Shown here in pieces: positions 51,721 through 60,768 of a stretch of DNA of 64,000 nt (position 1 is its first letter; the number at the start of each line of letters is the position of its first letter). Under the pieces are notes generated by a model. It had not been told where the DNA came from. It did not search any database and saw only the letters and a program-made list of their open reading frames with translations. Source of the stretch: DASUPK01 sp963747425 (GTDB lineage: Bacteria > Actinomycetota > Thermoleophilia > Solirubrobacterales > 70-9); assembly GCA_963747425.1 (NCBI GenBank), contig CAVVFJ010000008.1, positions 434,001 through 498,000 on the forward strand, written 5' to 3'. The position numbers were made by a program, and so were the translations under genes.

Positions 51721-54185
51721 CGCTTGCTCACCTTGATCCGCTGCGGGACGCCGTTGGTGAGCACGTTGGCGTTGGCCTCGTCGGTGCCCTCGATCAGGAA
51801 GGCGGCTCCCTCCCTCATCCGCTCGCGGATCGCGACGGTCGCCTCGACGCTGTGCCCGTTGACCGCGACGGTGACTTCATCGCCGTTTGCCAACTCGAGG
51901 GACTTGGCGTCCTTGGCCGCCAGCTCAAGCTTCTGCTTCGGCATGAGAAAGCGAAGCGCTGGGTTGCGCTTCGTCACGTCGGCGGCCCAGAGGTCGCGGT
52001 AGGTGCCGAGGACCAGTCCCTCCGCCGAGGGACGGTCGGAGGGGGCGGCCGGGGGAACTCCCGGCGGTGTTCGCCGGCCCCCGGACGCTCCCTCCGGCCG
52101 GCCCGGCGTCCAAGACTGCCCTGGATCCCGATCGCCCCATCGCAACCCGCTGCCTCCGATCTCCTCGTAGGTCAGCGTGTCGTAGAACGCGACCTCGGCA
52201 GAAAGCGCATCGAAGACCTCGGAGGGGGACTCCGCGCTGACGCCGGCCCCGAGCTCCGTCGCGACCGCGTCGAGGAAGCGCCAGCCGGGGATCATGCCCT
52301 CGGGGAGCGGGACGTTGCGGCGCACCCGCTGGAGGCGGCCGTCGGGATGAGTGACCGTGCCCTCCTTCTCAGCCCAGTTCTCCGCGGGGATGACGATGTC
52401 GGCCAGGCGGGTCGAGTCGTCCTCGTGGGAGGCGATCGAGACGACGAAGCTTCCGGATAGAGCCCTGCGCCAGCCCTCCGTGTCGGGATGGGTGCGGACC
52501 GGGTCCGCGCCGACGAGCAGCATCGCCCCGAGTTGGTGGTTCGCCAGGCCGTCCTTGATTGCGGCGCTGCCACCACCGGCGGGAGCGGGGTCGAGGCCGG
52601 GCTTGGCCCCGGGAAGGCAGCCGACCTCGCGCAGGCCGCGGCCGTTCGACTCCTCCGGGACCTCGAGCAGGCCCGGGCCGATCCGCTGGTGCATCTCCAG
52701 GGCCCGGGCGCAGGCGTGCAGGGCCTCGACCGCCCCGGGGTCGCGCCAGAGGCGCTCGCCCCAGATGATCGTCTGGTCCGGGGCCTCGTCCAGGACCTCG
52801 GCCATCGCGGCGGCCTCCTTCTTGAACGGGCCCTCGGTGTCGTATCCATCGGCGCCCAGCGCTCCGGCGAGCGCTCGGACGAAGGAGGCGGCGTCGCCGG
52901 GCGCGTATCGCACGGCCTCGTCGGCGCCTCCGTCGAGAGTCGTCGGGCGCTCGGAGGCGACCATCAGCTTGGCGCGGGCACGGCGGACCGCCTTGCGAAT
53001 CCGGAGATCGAGGATCGGCATCTCGTGGAGCGGGTCGACACCGATCACCAGGATCGCGTCGGCGTGATCGAGATCGGCGATGCTGGAGCCGAGCTCGGGG
53101 CGGGAGAGCTCGCCGAGCAGACCCGGCTCCACCGGGTTCGAGGAGCTGTCGACGTTCGAGGAGCCCCCGTGGCGGAGGATCCGCTGGACCAGCCAGCCCT
53201 CCTCGTTCGAGGTGCCCCCGCCGACCAGGGCTGCCGCGTTCGCTCCCGCATCTCGCAGGGCGCCGGCGACCTTGCTGACCGCCTCGTCCCAGCCGATCGG
53301 GCTGAGGCTGCCGTCGCCCGCGCGGACCATCGGGCGGGTGATCCGGTCCTCGGAGTTGAACATCTGGAAGCCGAAGCGACCCTTGTCGCAGAGCCAGCCG
53401 TCATCGACCTCGACGTTGTCGCGGCCCAGGACCCGCAGCACCCGCTCGTCGCGGACGGTGAACTTGACGTTGCACTGGCTCGGGCAGAGGGTGCAGACGG
53501 AGCCCGCGTCCTCGATGTCCCAGGGCCGCGCCCGGAAGCGGTAGGTGTACGAGGTCAGCGCCCCGACCGGGCAGAGCTCGGTGATGTTGCCGTGGAACGG
53601 CGCGATATAGGGCCGCTCGTCGAAGGTCCCGACGAAGGTCTTGTCGCCGCGCTCCAGCAGCTGCAGCTGCTCGTCCTCGGCCACCTCCTGGCTGAAGCGG
53701 ACGCAGCGGTAGCAGAGGATGCAGCGCTCGCGGTCTATTGCCACCAGCGGCGAGAGCTCGAGCGGCTTCTGGAAGTGGCGCTTCGGGTCGGTGAAGCGGC
53801 TCTTGCCCGGGCCCCAACCCATCGCGATGTCCTGGAGCGGGCACTCGCCGCCCTTGTCGCAGACCGGGCAGTCGAGCGGGTGGTTCACGAGCAGGAACTC
53901 GACGACCGCGTTCTGAGCCTCCTTCACCCGGTCGGTCTGCGTGTAGACGACCATCCCGTCGCGGACGGGGGTGGAGCAGGAGGTCTGGAGCTTCGGCATC
54001 CCCTCGATCTCCACCAGGCACATCCGGCAGGCACCGACCGGGTCGCCGAGCTTGGGCTCGTAACAGAAGACCGGGATCTCGACGTCGCCCATCTTGGCCG
54101 CGTCGTGGAGCATCGTCCCCTCGGGTGCCGTCACCTCGCGTCCGTCGACCACCAGCGAGACGTGGTTGCGGATCTGCCGGGTCAC
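51717..54185 (-). CDS. nuoG: NADH-quinone oxidoreductase subunit G
   Basis: 822 residues. The N-terminal 2Fe-2S domain (CYEPKLGDPVGACRMCLVEI), a His-plus-Cys 4Fe-4S site and CILCYRCVRFSQEVAE follow; CTLCPSQCNVKFTV begins the molybdopterin-like fold. The domain near residues 690-735 contains a low-complexity Gly/Pro/Ser insertion (GQSWTPGRPEGASGGRRTPPG), unlike most NuoG. GTG 54185 overlaps the nuoF stop by 4 nt. Longer frames that read back through nuoF are spurious. Confidence 0.94.
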   Translation of the reverse strand: MTRQIRNHVSLVVDGREVTAPEGTMLHDAAKMGDVEIPVFCYEPKLGDPVGACRMCLVEIEGMPKLQTSCSTPVRDGMVVYTQTDRVKEAQNAVVEFLLVNHPLDCPVCDKGGECPLQDIAMGWGPGKSRFTDPKRHFQKPLELSPLVAIDRERCILCYRCVRFSQEVAEDEQLQLLERGDKTFVGTFDERPYIAPFHGNITELCPVGALTSYTYRFRARPWDIEDAGSVCTLCPSQCNVKFTVRDERVLRVLGRDNVEVDDGWLCDKGRFGFQMFNSEDRITRPMVRAGDGSLSPIGWDEAVSKVAGALRDAGANAAALVGGGTSNEEGWLVQRILRHGGSSNVDSSSNPVEPGLLGELSRPELGSSIADLDHADAILVIGVDPLHEMPILDLRIRKAVRRARAKLMVASERPTTLDGGADEAVRYAPGDAASFVRALAGALGADGYDTEGPFKKEAAAMAEVLDEAPDQTIIWGERLWRDPGAVEALHACARALEMHQRIGPGLLEVPEESNGRGLREVGCLPGAKPGLDPAPAGGGSAAIKDGLANHQLGAMLLVGADPVRTHPDTEGWRRALSGSFVVSIASHEDDSTRLADIVIPAENWAEKEGTVTHPDGRLQRVRRNVPLPEGMIPGWRFLDAVATELGAGVSAESPSEVFDALSAEVAFYDTLTYEEIGGSGLRWGDRDPGQSWTPGRPEGASGGRRTPPGVPPAAPSDRPSAEGLVLGTYRDLWAADVTKRNPALRFLMPKQKLELAAKDAKSLELANGDEVTVAVNGHSVEATVAIRERMREGAAFLIEGTDEANANVLTNGVPQRIKVSKR

Positions 54186-55540
54186 GCCACCGCTCCAGCC
54201 CGGGCCGGCATCGGCTCCGAGCGCGCGCCGGGAGGCACGATCGCGTGGCCGCCGCTCGGGGCGCCGAGCGAGCCCCCTGGGACGCCGTGCTGTATCGCCT
54301 CGAGGAACTCGTCGCGGTACTTCTTCACCATCGCGCCGACCGGCATCGCCATCGAGTCGCCGAGGACGCAGAGGCAGTTGCCGATGATGTTGTCCTGCAC
54401 CGAGGCGACCGTCTCGAGGTCGATCGGCGTCGCCTGGCCGCTGATCATCCGCTCGAGCATCTTCACGGTCCAGTTGGTGCCCTCGCGGCACGGCGTGCAC
54501 TTGCCGCAGGACTCGTGGTGGTAGAAGCGCGCTGTCCGCAGCGCCAGCTCGACGACGCTGGTGGTGTCGTCGAAGACGATGATCGAGCCGGAGCCGAGCA
54601 TCGACCCGGCCTCCTGCATGGCCTCGAAGCTGTAGGGGAGGTCGAGGCCCTCGTCCGGGAGCAGCACGGGCGAGGAGGAGCCGCCCGGGAAGAACCCCTT
54701 GATCGTGCGTCCGTCCAGGGGTCCCCCGGCGAGCTCGTTGATCAGGACCTTCGTCGGGATGCCGAGCTCGATCTCGTAGTTGCCCGGCCGCTGCACGTCG
54801 CCCGAGACGGAGGTGACCTTGGTCCCCGGCGACTGCTCGGTGCCGAAGCTCTTGAACCAGTCGGCGCCCGAGGCGACGATGTGCGGCGCGTTGGAGAGGG
54901 TCTCGACGTTGTTGATCAGCGTCGGCCCGTCGTAGAGGCCCTGGACTGCGGGGAAGGGGGGCTTGAGCCGCGGGTTCCCCCGCTTGCCCTCGAGCGAGTC
55001 GAGCAGGGCGGTCTCCTCGCCGCAGATGTAGGCGCCCGCCCCGCGATGGACCACCAGCTCGACCTGCTCGCCGGTGCCGAGCACGTTCTCGCCCAGGAAG
55101 CCGGCCTCGTAGGCCTCCTCGACCGCGGCGTCGAGGATGTCCGCCTGCAGGTCGTACTCGCCACGGATGTAGATGAAGCAGCGGTTGGCGCCGGCGGCGC
55201 GGGCGGCGATGATGATCCCCTCGATCAGCTGGTGGGGGTTCTTCTGCAGCAGCTCGCGGTCCTTGAACGCGCCCGGCTCGGACTCGTCGGCGTTGCAGCA
55301 GAGGTACTTGTCCATCTCGCCGCGGGGCAGGAACGAGGCCTTCTTCCCCATCGAGAATCCGGCGCCGCCTCGACCCCGCAGCCCGGAGTCCTCGAGCTCG
55401 TTCAGCACCTCCTCGGGCGTCATCTCCTTGTAGGCCTTCCGGATCGACTGATACCCGCCGAGCTTGCGATACGTCTTGATCGAGGCCAGGTTGGGCTCGT
55501 CGATGTTGCGGAAGAGCAGCCGGGTCTCCTGCGAGGCCAC
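54182..55540 (-). CDS. nuoF: NADH-quinone oxidoreductase subunit F (NADH/FMN-binding)
   Basis: 452 residues. LRGRGGAGFSMGKKASFLP (FMN/NADH loop), CNADESEPGAFKDRELL, and the 4Fe-4S motif ESCGKCTPCREG with the distant NCLCVLGDSM Cys. It carries FMN and cluster N3, where NADH is oxidised. The GTG at 55540 overlaps the probable nuoE stop by one base. The last 25 residues are an extra Gly/Pro/Ala tail. Confidence 0.95.
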   Translation of the reverse strand: MASQETRLLFRNIDEPNLASIKTYRKLGGYQSIRKAYKEMTPEEVLNELEDSGLRGRGGAGFSMGKKASFLPRGEMDKYLCCNADESEPGAFKDRELLQKNPHQLIEGIIIAARAAGANRCFIYIRGEYDLQADILDAAVEEAYEAGFLGENVLGTGEQVELVVHRGAGAYICGEETALLDSLEGKRGNPRLKPPFPAVQGLYDGPTLINNVETLSNAPHIVASGADWFKSFGTEQSPGTKVTSVSGDVQRPGNYEIELGIPTKVLINELAGGPLDGRTIKGFFPGGSSSPVLLPDEGLDLPYSFEAMQEAGSMLGSGSIIVFDDTTSVVELALRTARFYHHESCGKCTPCREGTNWTVKMLERMISGQATPIDLETVASVQDNIIGNCLCVLGDSMAMPVGAMVKKYRDEFLEAIQHGVPGGSLGAPSGGHAIVPPGARSEPMPARAGAVA

Positions 55541-56393
55541 TACTTCTTCCCCTTCTTGGGCTTGCGCGGCCCGGACGCGAAGCGGAGGAGCCGCGCTTTG
55601 TGCTGGGGCGTGTGCCCTTGTTGACTGTGTGGCGGGAGATCCGCTTGTCCCCGCTGCCCTTCGGGCCGCCCGCGGCGGGCCGGTCCTGCAGCCTCTTCTC
55701 CGGCAGGATCTCCTTGCGGTTGTTGCGCAACTGCTCGACCGCCGTCTCAGCGTCCTCCTCGGTGAGCGGCCCGTAGTAGCGCTCGTCGATCGAGGCCATC
55801 GGGGCGAGGTCGCAGGCGCCGAGGCACTCGAATCCCCTGACGAAGACCTTGCCGTCCTCGGATGAGCCCTGCCCGTCCACGCCGGCCGCCTCGCCGAATG
55901 CCTCGAGCAGCCGATCCGCCCCTCGCAGCCAGCAGCTGATGTTGGTGCAGACCATCACCTGGTGCTCGCCCTCGGGCTCCAGGCGGAAGAGGTCGTAGAA
56001 GCTCGCGACCGACTGCAGGTAGCCCGGGGTGACTCCCATCACCGCCGCGGCCTGGGTGATGCCCTCAGGAGTGCACCAGCCGTAGCGGCGCTGAACCGCC
56101 CAGAGCGCGGGGATCGCCGCAGAGCGCTTCTTCGGGTAGCGCTTCATCGCACGCCGGATCTCCTGCGCCAGCCCGCGCGGCACGTCCACCTCCGATGGGT
56201 CGGGCACAGGGGCGGCCTCGCCGTGTGGCTCGCGCGACTCCTCGGCCGCCTGGCGTGCCTCGATCTCCTCGGGAGGGATCTCGACGCCGACGCGCTCCTG
56301 TTCATCCGGCATGGGCGTGGGAGTTGGAGCGTCGTGGATGTGGCCGGGGTCGGCGGTCCACGGCCGGTCGCCCTTGGGGATCAACGGGCTCAT
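55540..56393 (-). CDS. nuoE: NADH-quinone oxidoreductase subunit E (C-terminal frameshift likely)
   Basis: About 284 residues, longer than usual because of a Pro/Glu-rich N-terminal extension (MSPLIPKGDRPWTADPGHIHDAP...). The thioredoxin-like 2Fe-2S domain has KRSAAIPALWAVQRRYGWCTPEG, VMVCTNISCWLRG and FECLGACDLAPM (four Cys). As written, the frame has no stop before nuoG and merges into nonsense across nuoF. One missing base near 55590 lets it end in a natural basic tail (GPRKPKKGKK) with TAG overlapping the nuoF GTG. The ATG overlaps the nuoD stop by 4 nt. Confidence 0.9.
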
Positions 56394-57694
56394 CGGTCGA
56401 CTCCCCCGATGATCGGGTCGAGCATCGCCAGGTTCTGGATCAGGTCGGCGATCAGGCCGCCCACCGACATGTCGCGGAAGGCCTGCAGGTTGACGAAGGA
56501 GGGATCGCGGAAGTGGACGCGCGCCGGCTTCGAGGATCCGTCGGCCAGCACGAAGCAGCCGAGCTCGCCCCGCGGCGACTCGATCGAGTAGTAGAGCTCG
56601 CCGGGCGGCACCCGGTAGCCCTCCGTGACCAGCTTGAAGTGATGGATCAGGGCCTCCATCGAGGTGGGCAGCTCCTCGCGCGGAGGGAGCACGTACTTGC
56701 GGTCGTCCGAGATCCATGGGCCCTCGGGCATGCCGTCGAGCGCCTGCTCGACGATCCTCACGGACTCCCGCATCTCCTGGAGCCGGACGCGGTAGCGGTC
56801 GTACCCGTCGCCGACGGTCCCCACCGGGACCTTGAAGTCGAAGTCGCCGTAGCAGAGGTACCCGGGGCTCTTGCGGAGGTCCCAGGGCTCGCCGGCGGCC
56901 CGCAGGAGCGGTCCGGTGACGCCCAGCTCGAGCAGCCGCTCGCGCGAGACGATCCCAACGTCGCGGGTGCGGTGCAGGAAGATCTCGTTGCGGTCGAGCA
57001 GCGCCTCGTACTGGTCGATGCGGCTGGGCATCAGCGCGCAGAAGTCTCGGACCTTCTGCTCGAAGCCGACGGGGATGTCCTCGAAGACTCCGCCGACCTG
57101 GAAGTAGCGGGTGTGCATCCGCTGCCCGGCAGACATCTCGAACAGATCGAGGATCGTGTCGCGCTCGCGGAAGCAGTACCAGAACATCGAGATCGCGCCG
57201 AGGTCCAGTGCCGAGGTGCCGAGCCAGACCAGGTGCGAGTGGATCCGGTTGAGCTCCATGTGGAGGACGCGCAGGTACTTGGCGCGGTCCGGGATCTCCA
57301 GCTCGATCAGGCGCTCGACGCAGCCGCAGAAGGCCTCCATCTGGAAGAAGTAGGAGAGGTAGTCCATCCGCTCGACGAACGGGATGACCTTCCAGTAGCT
57401 CTTGTCCTCGCAGGACTTCTCGATCCCGGTGTGGAGGTAGCCCATGATCGGCTTGACCTCGAGGACCCGCTCGCCCTGCAGCGTCACGATCAGGCGAAGG
57501 ACCCCGTGGGTCGCCGGGTGATGCGGGCCCATGTTGATCGTCAGGACCTCCTGCTCCGGCTCGAGCCCGGGCCCCCCGAGGTCCTGGTGCGCGATCTCGG
57601 CCGCGTCGACCAGTGGCGCCGAGGGATCCTCCGCCTCGCGGGCGACCCCGCGCTCGGTGATGTCCGCCTCGTCTCTGAGCAGTTCGTCGGCCAT
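56390..57694 (-). CDS. nuoD: NADH-quinone oxidoreductase subunit D
   Basis: 434 residues. TINMGPHHPATHGVLRLIVTLQGERVLEVKPIMGYLHTGIEK is the family start, with the quinone-site His and Tyr region. PRGELGCFVLADGSSKPARVHFRDPSFVNLQ and LDPIIGGVDR are also conserved. It starts at ATG 57694, overlapping the nuoC stop by one base. Confidence 0.95.
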   Translation of the reverse strand: MADELLRDEADITERGVAREAEDPSAPLVDAAEIAHQDLGGPGLEPEQEVLTINMGPHHPATHGVLRLIVTLQGERVLEVKPIMGYLHTGIEKSCEDKSYWKVIPFVERMDYLSYFFQMEAFCGCVERLIELEIPDRAKYLRVLHMELNRIHSHLVWLGTSALDLGAISMFWYCFRERDTILDLFEMSAGQRMHTRYFQVGGVFEDIPVGFEQKVRDFCALMPSRIDQYEALLDRNEIFLHRTRDVGIVSRERLLELGVTGPLLRAAGEPWDLRKSPGYLCYGDFDFKVPVGTVGDGYDRYRVRLQEMRESVRIVEQALDGMPEGPWISDDRKYVLPPREELPTSMEALIHHFKLVTEGYRVPPGELYYSIESPRGELGCFVLADGSSKPARVHFRDPSFVNLQAFRDMSVGGLIADLIQNLAMLDPIIGGVDR

Positions 57695-58254
57695 CACTCG
57701 AACCAGCGCGGCGCTTCGATCTCGTTGTGGGTGAACAGCACGGGCTCGCCGCCGATCGGGAAGTCGCGGCGCTGCGGCCAGCCGACGTAGTCCTCTGGCA
57801 TCAGAATTCGGCGCAGGTCCGGGTGGCCGCGAAAGACGATCCCGAAGAAGTCGTAGGCCTCCCGTTCCTGAAAGTCGGCCGTCGGGAACAGATCGACGCA
57901 GGAATCCAGCTCCGGGAGCTTCTCGACAGCGGCAGCACCGTTCGACTCGTGTCCGGCGGCCGGATCCGCCAGCAGCGCCTTGACGTGGATGCGCTCCATG
58001 CGCTCTCGGCAGAGCAGCTCGTAGTGGACCGCGAAGCGCGGGGTCGCGGGGAGATAGTCGGCGGCGTGCACGCTGGAGAGGAAGCGGTAGCCCTGACCCT
58101 CGGTGTCTCGCAGCCATTGCAGGGCATGCAGGACGCCCTCGGGATTGACGATCAGCGTCGCGACGTCGTGCTCGACGGAGGTCTCGATGACCGTTCCCTG
58201 GCGGCCCTTCTCGATCCCCTGCGCGATTAGCTCCAGCCCCGGCGCGTCAGGCAT
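57694..58254 (-). CDS. nuoC: NADH-quinone oxidoreductase subunit C
   Basis: 186 residues. RFAVHYELLCRERMERIHVKALL and FPTADFQEREAYDFFGIVFRGHPDLRRILMPEDYVGWPQRRDFPIGG are the family signature (30 kDa subunit). The ATG at 58254 is inside the nuoB end (8-nt overlap). Confidence 0.95.
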   Translation of the reverse strand: MPDAPGLELIAQGIEKGRQGTVIETSVEHDVATLIVNPEGVLHALQWLRDTEGQGYRFLSSVHAADYLPATPRFAVHYELLCRERMERIHVKALLADPAAGHESNGAAAVEKLPELDSCVDLFPTADFQEREAYDFFGIVFRGHPDLRRILMPEDYVGWPQRRDFPIGGEPVLFTHNEIEAPRWFE

Positions 58255-58912
58255 CCTCTGGCTCCCTGACCGCCCTGGCGGCGCGCTCGAGCGCCTCCGG
58301 TGTCGGCTGACCGCTCTCGAAGCGCGCCCACTCCTCGGTGCCCACCGCGTTGTAGCGGTCCCGCCAGCCGAGGTCGGGGTTGCCGCGGACCAGTCGCTGC
58401 AGCTTGTTGAAGCCGTGGAGGAGGGCCTCCGGGCGGGGCGGGCAGCCGGGGACGTGGATGTCAACCGGCATGAACTTGTCCGCGCCCTGGACGACGGCGT
58501 AGTTGGCGAACATGCCGCCCGACGAGGAGCAGGCGCCCATCGCGATCACCCACTTCGGCTCGAGCATCTGGTCGTACACGCGCCGGACGACCGGCGCCAT
58601 CTTCACGGAGACCCGGCCCGAGAGGATCAGCATGTCGGCCTGTCGCGGGGAGGCGCGGAAGGCCTCGGCACCGAAACGTGCGATGTCGTAGCGCGAGGTG
58701 ACCATCGACATCATCTCGATCGCGCAGCAGGCCAGGCCGAAGGTCATCGGGAAGAGCGCGTTGGCGCGCCCCCAGTTGAGGGCATTCTCGAGGGTGGTGG
58801 TGAGCAGGCGCTCCTCGACGTACTCCTCGAGGTCCTTGCCCTCCAGATCGCCGCGCAGCAGATCGCGCGCGCGCAGCTGGCGTGCTCGAAGGCTCTCCCG
58901 CTCTACTTCCAA
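58247..58912 (-). CDS. nuoB: NADH-quinone oxidoreductase subunit B (N2 cluster)
   Basis: 221 residues. The cluster-N2 ligands lie in MTFGLACCAIEMM, GACSSSGGMF and VHVPGCPPRPEALLHG contexts. The best start is TTG 58912: GAGGAG lies seven bases upstream and inside the nuoA end (10-nt overlap). A longer frame would be antisense-like through nuoA and is not used. Confidence 0.94.
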   Translation of the reverse strand: MEVERESLRARQLRARDLLRGDLEGKDLEEYVEERLLTTTLENALNWGRANALFPMTFGLACCAIEMMSMVTSRYDIARFGAEAFRASPRQADMLILSGRVSVKMAPVVRRVYDQMLEPKWVIAMGACSSSGGMFANYAVVQGADKFMPVDIHVPGCPPRPEALLHGFNKLQRLVRGNPDLGWRDRYNAVGTEEWARFESGQPTPEALERAARAVREPEDA

Positions 58913-59262
58913 TCGAGCGCTCCTCGACGCCAGACGAAGATCAGTGCGACGAGCAGCAGCACGACGAAGACGAGGATCTCGACCAGGACGAAGACGCTCT
59001 TGGTGGCGTGAACGAGGACACCGACCGGATAGAGGAAGACAACCTCGATGTCGAAGAGGATGAACAGCATCGCGATCATGTAGAAGCTGACCCCGAAGCG
59101 AAAGGTGCGGGTGATGTGGGTGGGGAGCCCGCACTCGTACGGCTGCCCCTTGATCGGGTTCGGGCGCTTCGGCCCGATCACCGAGTTCAACAGTGCGAAG
59201 GCGCCTCCCACGATGATCCCTAGGCCTGCGAAGACGAGAACTGGGAGGTAGCTCTGAAGCAC
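58903..59262 (-). CDS. nuoA: NADH-quinone oxidoreductase subunit A
   Basis: 119 residues, three helices. ERPNPIKGQPYECG-like segment reads KRPNPIKGQPYECGLPTH (with the conserved Cys) and FLYPVGVLVHATKSVFVLVEILVFVVLLLVALIFVWRRGALDWK ends it. GTG 59262 opens the operon; TATAAC (59280-59275 minus) is a plausible -10 with only about five bases of leader. Confidence 0.94.
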   Translation of the reverse strand: MLQSYLPVLVFAGLGIIVGGAFALLNSVIGPKRPNPIKGQPYECGLPTHITRTFRFGVSFYMIAMLFILFDIEVVFLYPVGVLVHATKSVFVLVEILVFVVLLLVALIFVWRRGALDWK

Positions 59263-59434
59263 GGTCCGCTGAGCGTTATATCACCGCGCAGGCGACTTTG
59301 TAGCAAGGTGTTACATAGTGCTTTTCCGCATCAGCAAGCCGAATCCCGACCCTTTCAAGCGGCTTTCGGACCCGCAGGAAACGGGTTGCTCCTCGCTGCG
59401 CTCGGAGCACCCTCGCATCTAGGCTGTCGCGGCC
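59263..59434. promoter_or_regulatory. nuo operon promoter region
   Basis: TATAAC (minus strand) is 12 bases before the nuoA GTG. On the plus strand TAGGCT (59420-59425) is nine bases before the next gene's GTG. No further element was recognised in the 172 bases. Confidence 0.45.
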
Positions 59435-59866
59435 GTGCCGGAAGTCCATCTCGTAGTCGGGGTCTGTCTGATCGCCGCCAATCTCGTGGCGGGGGTCTGG
59501 GGCGGGGTCTCCTGGCTCCAGGACCGGCCCACCGCGGGCTTCTGGTACGCGCTGCGGATCGCGCAGGTGACCGTCGCGCTGCAGGCCCTGCTCGGCCTCC
59601 TGCTCGCCTTCAGCGGGCACCATGCCGACGAGCTGCACTACCTATATGGAGCCCTGCCGCTGGTGGTCTCGCTGCTGGCCGAGCTGATCCGGGCCGGGTC
59701 GGCGGCCCAGGAGCTGGGGGACGTCGACATCCATTCAGTTTCTCCGGAGCGGCAGACGCAGATCGCGTTGGCGATCGTCCGGCGCGACACCGGGATCATG
59801 GCGACCGCTTGCCTGGTGATCTTCCTGCTGGCGCTGCGGGCGGCCGGGACGAGCTCGGCCTTCTAG
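59435..59866 (+). CDS. Small four-helix membrane protein
   Basis: 143 residues with four hydrophobic segments: LVVGVCLIAANLVAGVWGGVSWL, VALQALLGLLLAFSG, YGALPLVVSLLAELI and MATACLVIFLLALRAAG. A charged loop (ERQTQIALAIVRRD) separates the last two. No family is recognised. It stands divergent from the nuo operon, a common place for small respiration-linked membrane proteins, but there is no direct evidence. GTG start with TAGGCT nine bases upstream. Confidence 0.65.
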   Translation: MPEVHLVVGVCLIAANLVAGVWGGVSWLQDRPTAGFWYALRIAQVTVALQALLGLLLAFSGHHADELHYLYGALPLVVSLLAELIRAGSAAQELGDVDIHSVSPERQTQIALAIVRRDTGIMATACLVIFLLALRAAGTSSAF

Positions 59867-59904
59867 ACGGGCTCCGGCCACTGCCGTAGGCTTCGAGCAG
59901 GGAG

Positions 59905-60750
59905 ATGCAACGGTGGGTCCTGATCTCGATGTTGGCGCTGGCTCTGCTCGCATTGCCGGCGTCGGCGAGCGCGGCAAGCTACCAGGGGCCCGGGATGACG
60001 ATCCCGGAGGTGGGCCCGGCGGCGCCCTATCCCTCGACGATCCAGGTCTCGGGCGTGCGGGGGACGCCCACCCACGTGACCGCCAGCCTGCTCGGCTTGA
60101 CGGACCGGTTTCTGGAGGACCTCGACGTCCTGCTGGTGGGGCCCGGCGGCGGCCGCGTGCTGCTCTTCTCGGACGCCTGCAGCGGCGACGTGTGGCAGAA
60201 CGTCGACGTCACCTTCGACGACAACGCGCCCACCACCGCGTCGATCGGGACCGAGCCGTGCTTCGACGACGTCTACAAGCCGACGAACTACGGCGGTGGG
60301 GACGTCTTCCCCGCGCCCGCCCCGGCGGGCCCGTACGGCTCGGCGCTCTCCGCCCTCAACGGGACCGGCCCGGTCGGGACCTGGTCTCTGTACGTGGTCG
60401 ACGACACCCCGCTGCAGGGCGGCACCCTGGCGGCCTGGGCGATCACGCTCGACGGAGTCACCACCAGCCGGCGGTGCGGGGGCAGGCCCGCGACGATCGT
60501 CGGGACGCCGGGACGCGACGTGATCAAGGGCACCAACCGCAGCGATGTGATCGCCGCGCTGGGCGGCAAGGACAAGGTGCAGGGCGGTCGCGGCAACGAC
60601 CGGATCTGCGGCGGCTCCGGCAGTGACATGCTCTTCGGCGGCCAGGGCAACGACAAGCTCTACGGCGGTTCCGGCAGGGACAAGCTGGTCGGCGGGCACG
60701 GCAAGGACAAGCTGGTCGGAGGCAAGGGCAGCGACAAGCAGATCCAGTAG
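59905..60750 (+). CDS. Exported P-domain-like protein with RTX-type repeats
   Basis: 281 residues with signal peptide (MLALALLALPASASA). Residues 30-185 form a beta-sandwich ending in GTWSLYVVDDTPLQGGTLAAWAITLDG, as in proprotein-convertase P domains. The last 90 residues are Gly/Asp nonapeptide-like repeats (GGRGNDRICGGSGSDMLFGGQGNDKLYGGSGRDKLVGG) of the RTX Ca2+-binding type. In the last units several Asp are Lys (GGHGKDKLVGGKGSDK), which would weaken Ca2+ binding. Probably a secreted or surface protein; no protease domain is seen. Confidence 0.72.
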   Translation: MQRWVLISMLALALLALPASASAASYQGPGMTIPEVGPAAPYPSTIQVSGVRGTPTHVTASLLGLTDRFLEDLDVLLVGPGGGRVLLFSDACSGDVWQNVDVTFDDNAPTTASIGTEPCFDDVYKPTNYGGGDVFPAPAPAGPYGSALSALNGTGPVGTWSLYVVDDTPLQGGTLAAWAITLDGVTTSRRCGGRPATIVGTPGRDVIKGTNRSDVIAALGGKDKVQGGRGNDRICGGSGSDMLFGGQGNDKLYGGSGRDKLVGGHGKDKLVGGKGSDKQIQ

Positions 60751-60768
60751 CCCTGGGCTGTCTCAGCG

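Noticed and set aside
51717..56717. A 1,666-residue open frame on the minus strand
   Set aside because: It joins nuoE and nuoG through nonsense in the frame opposite to nuoF; it is explained by a lost nuoE stop.
59276..59638. A 120-residue minus-strand frame upstream of nuoA
   Set aside because: It overlaps the nuo promoter and is antisense to the small membrane protein gene, with no family features.
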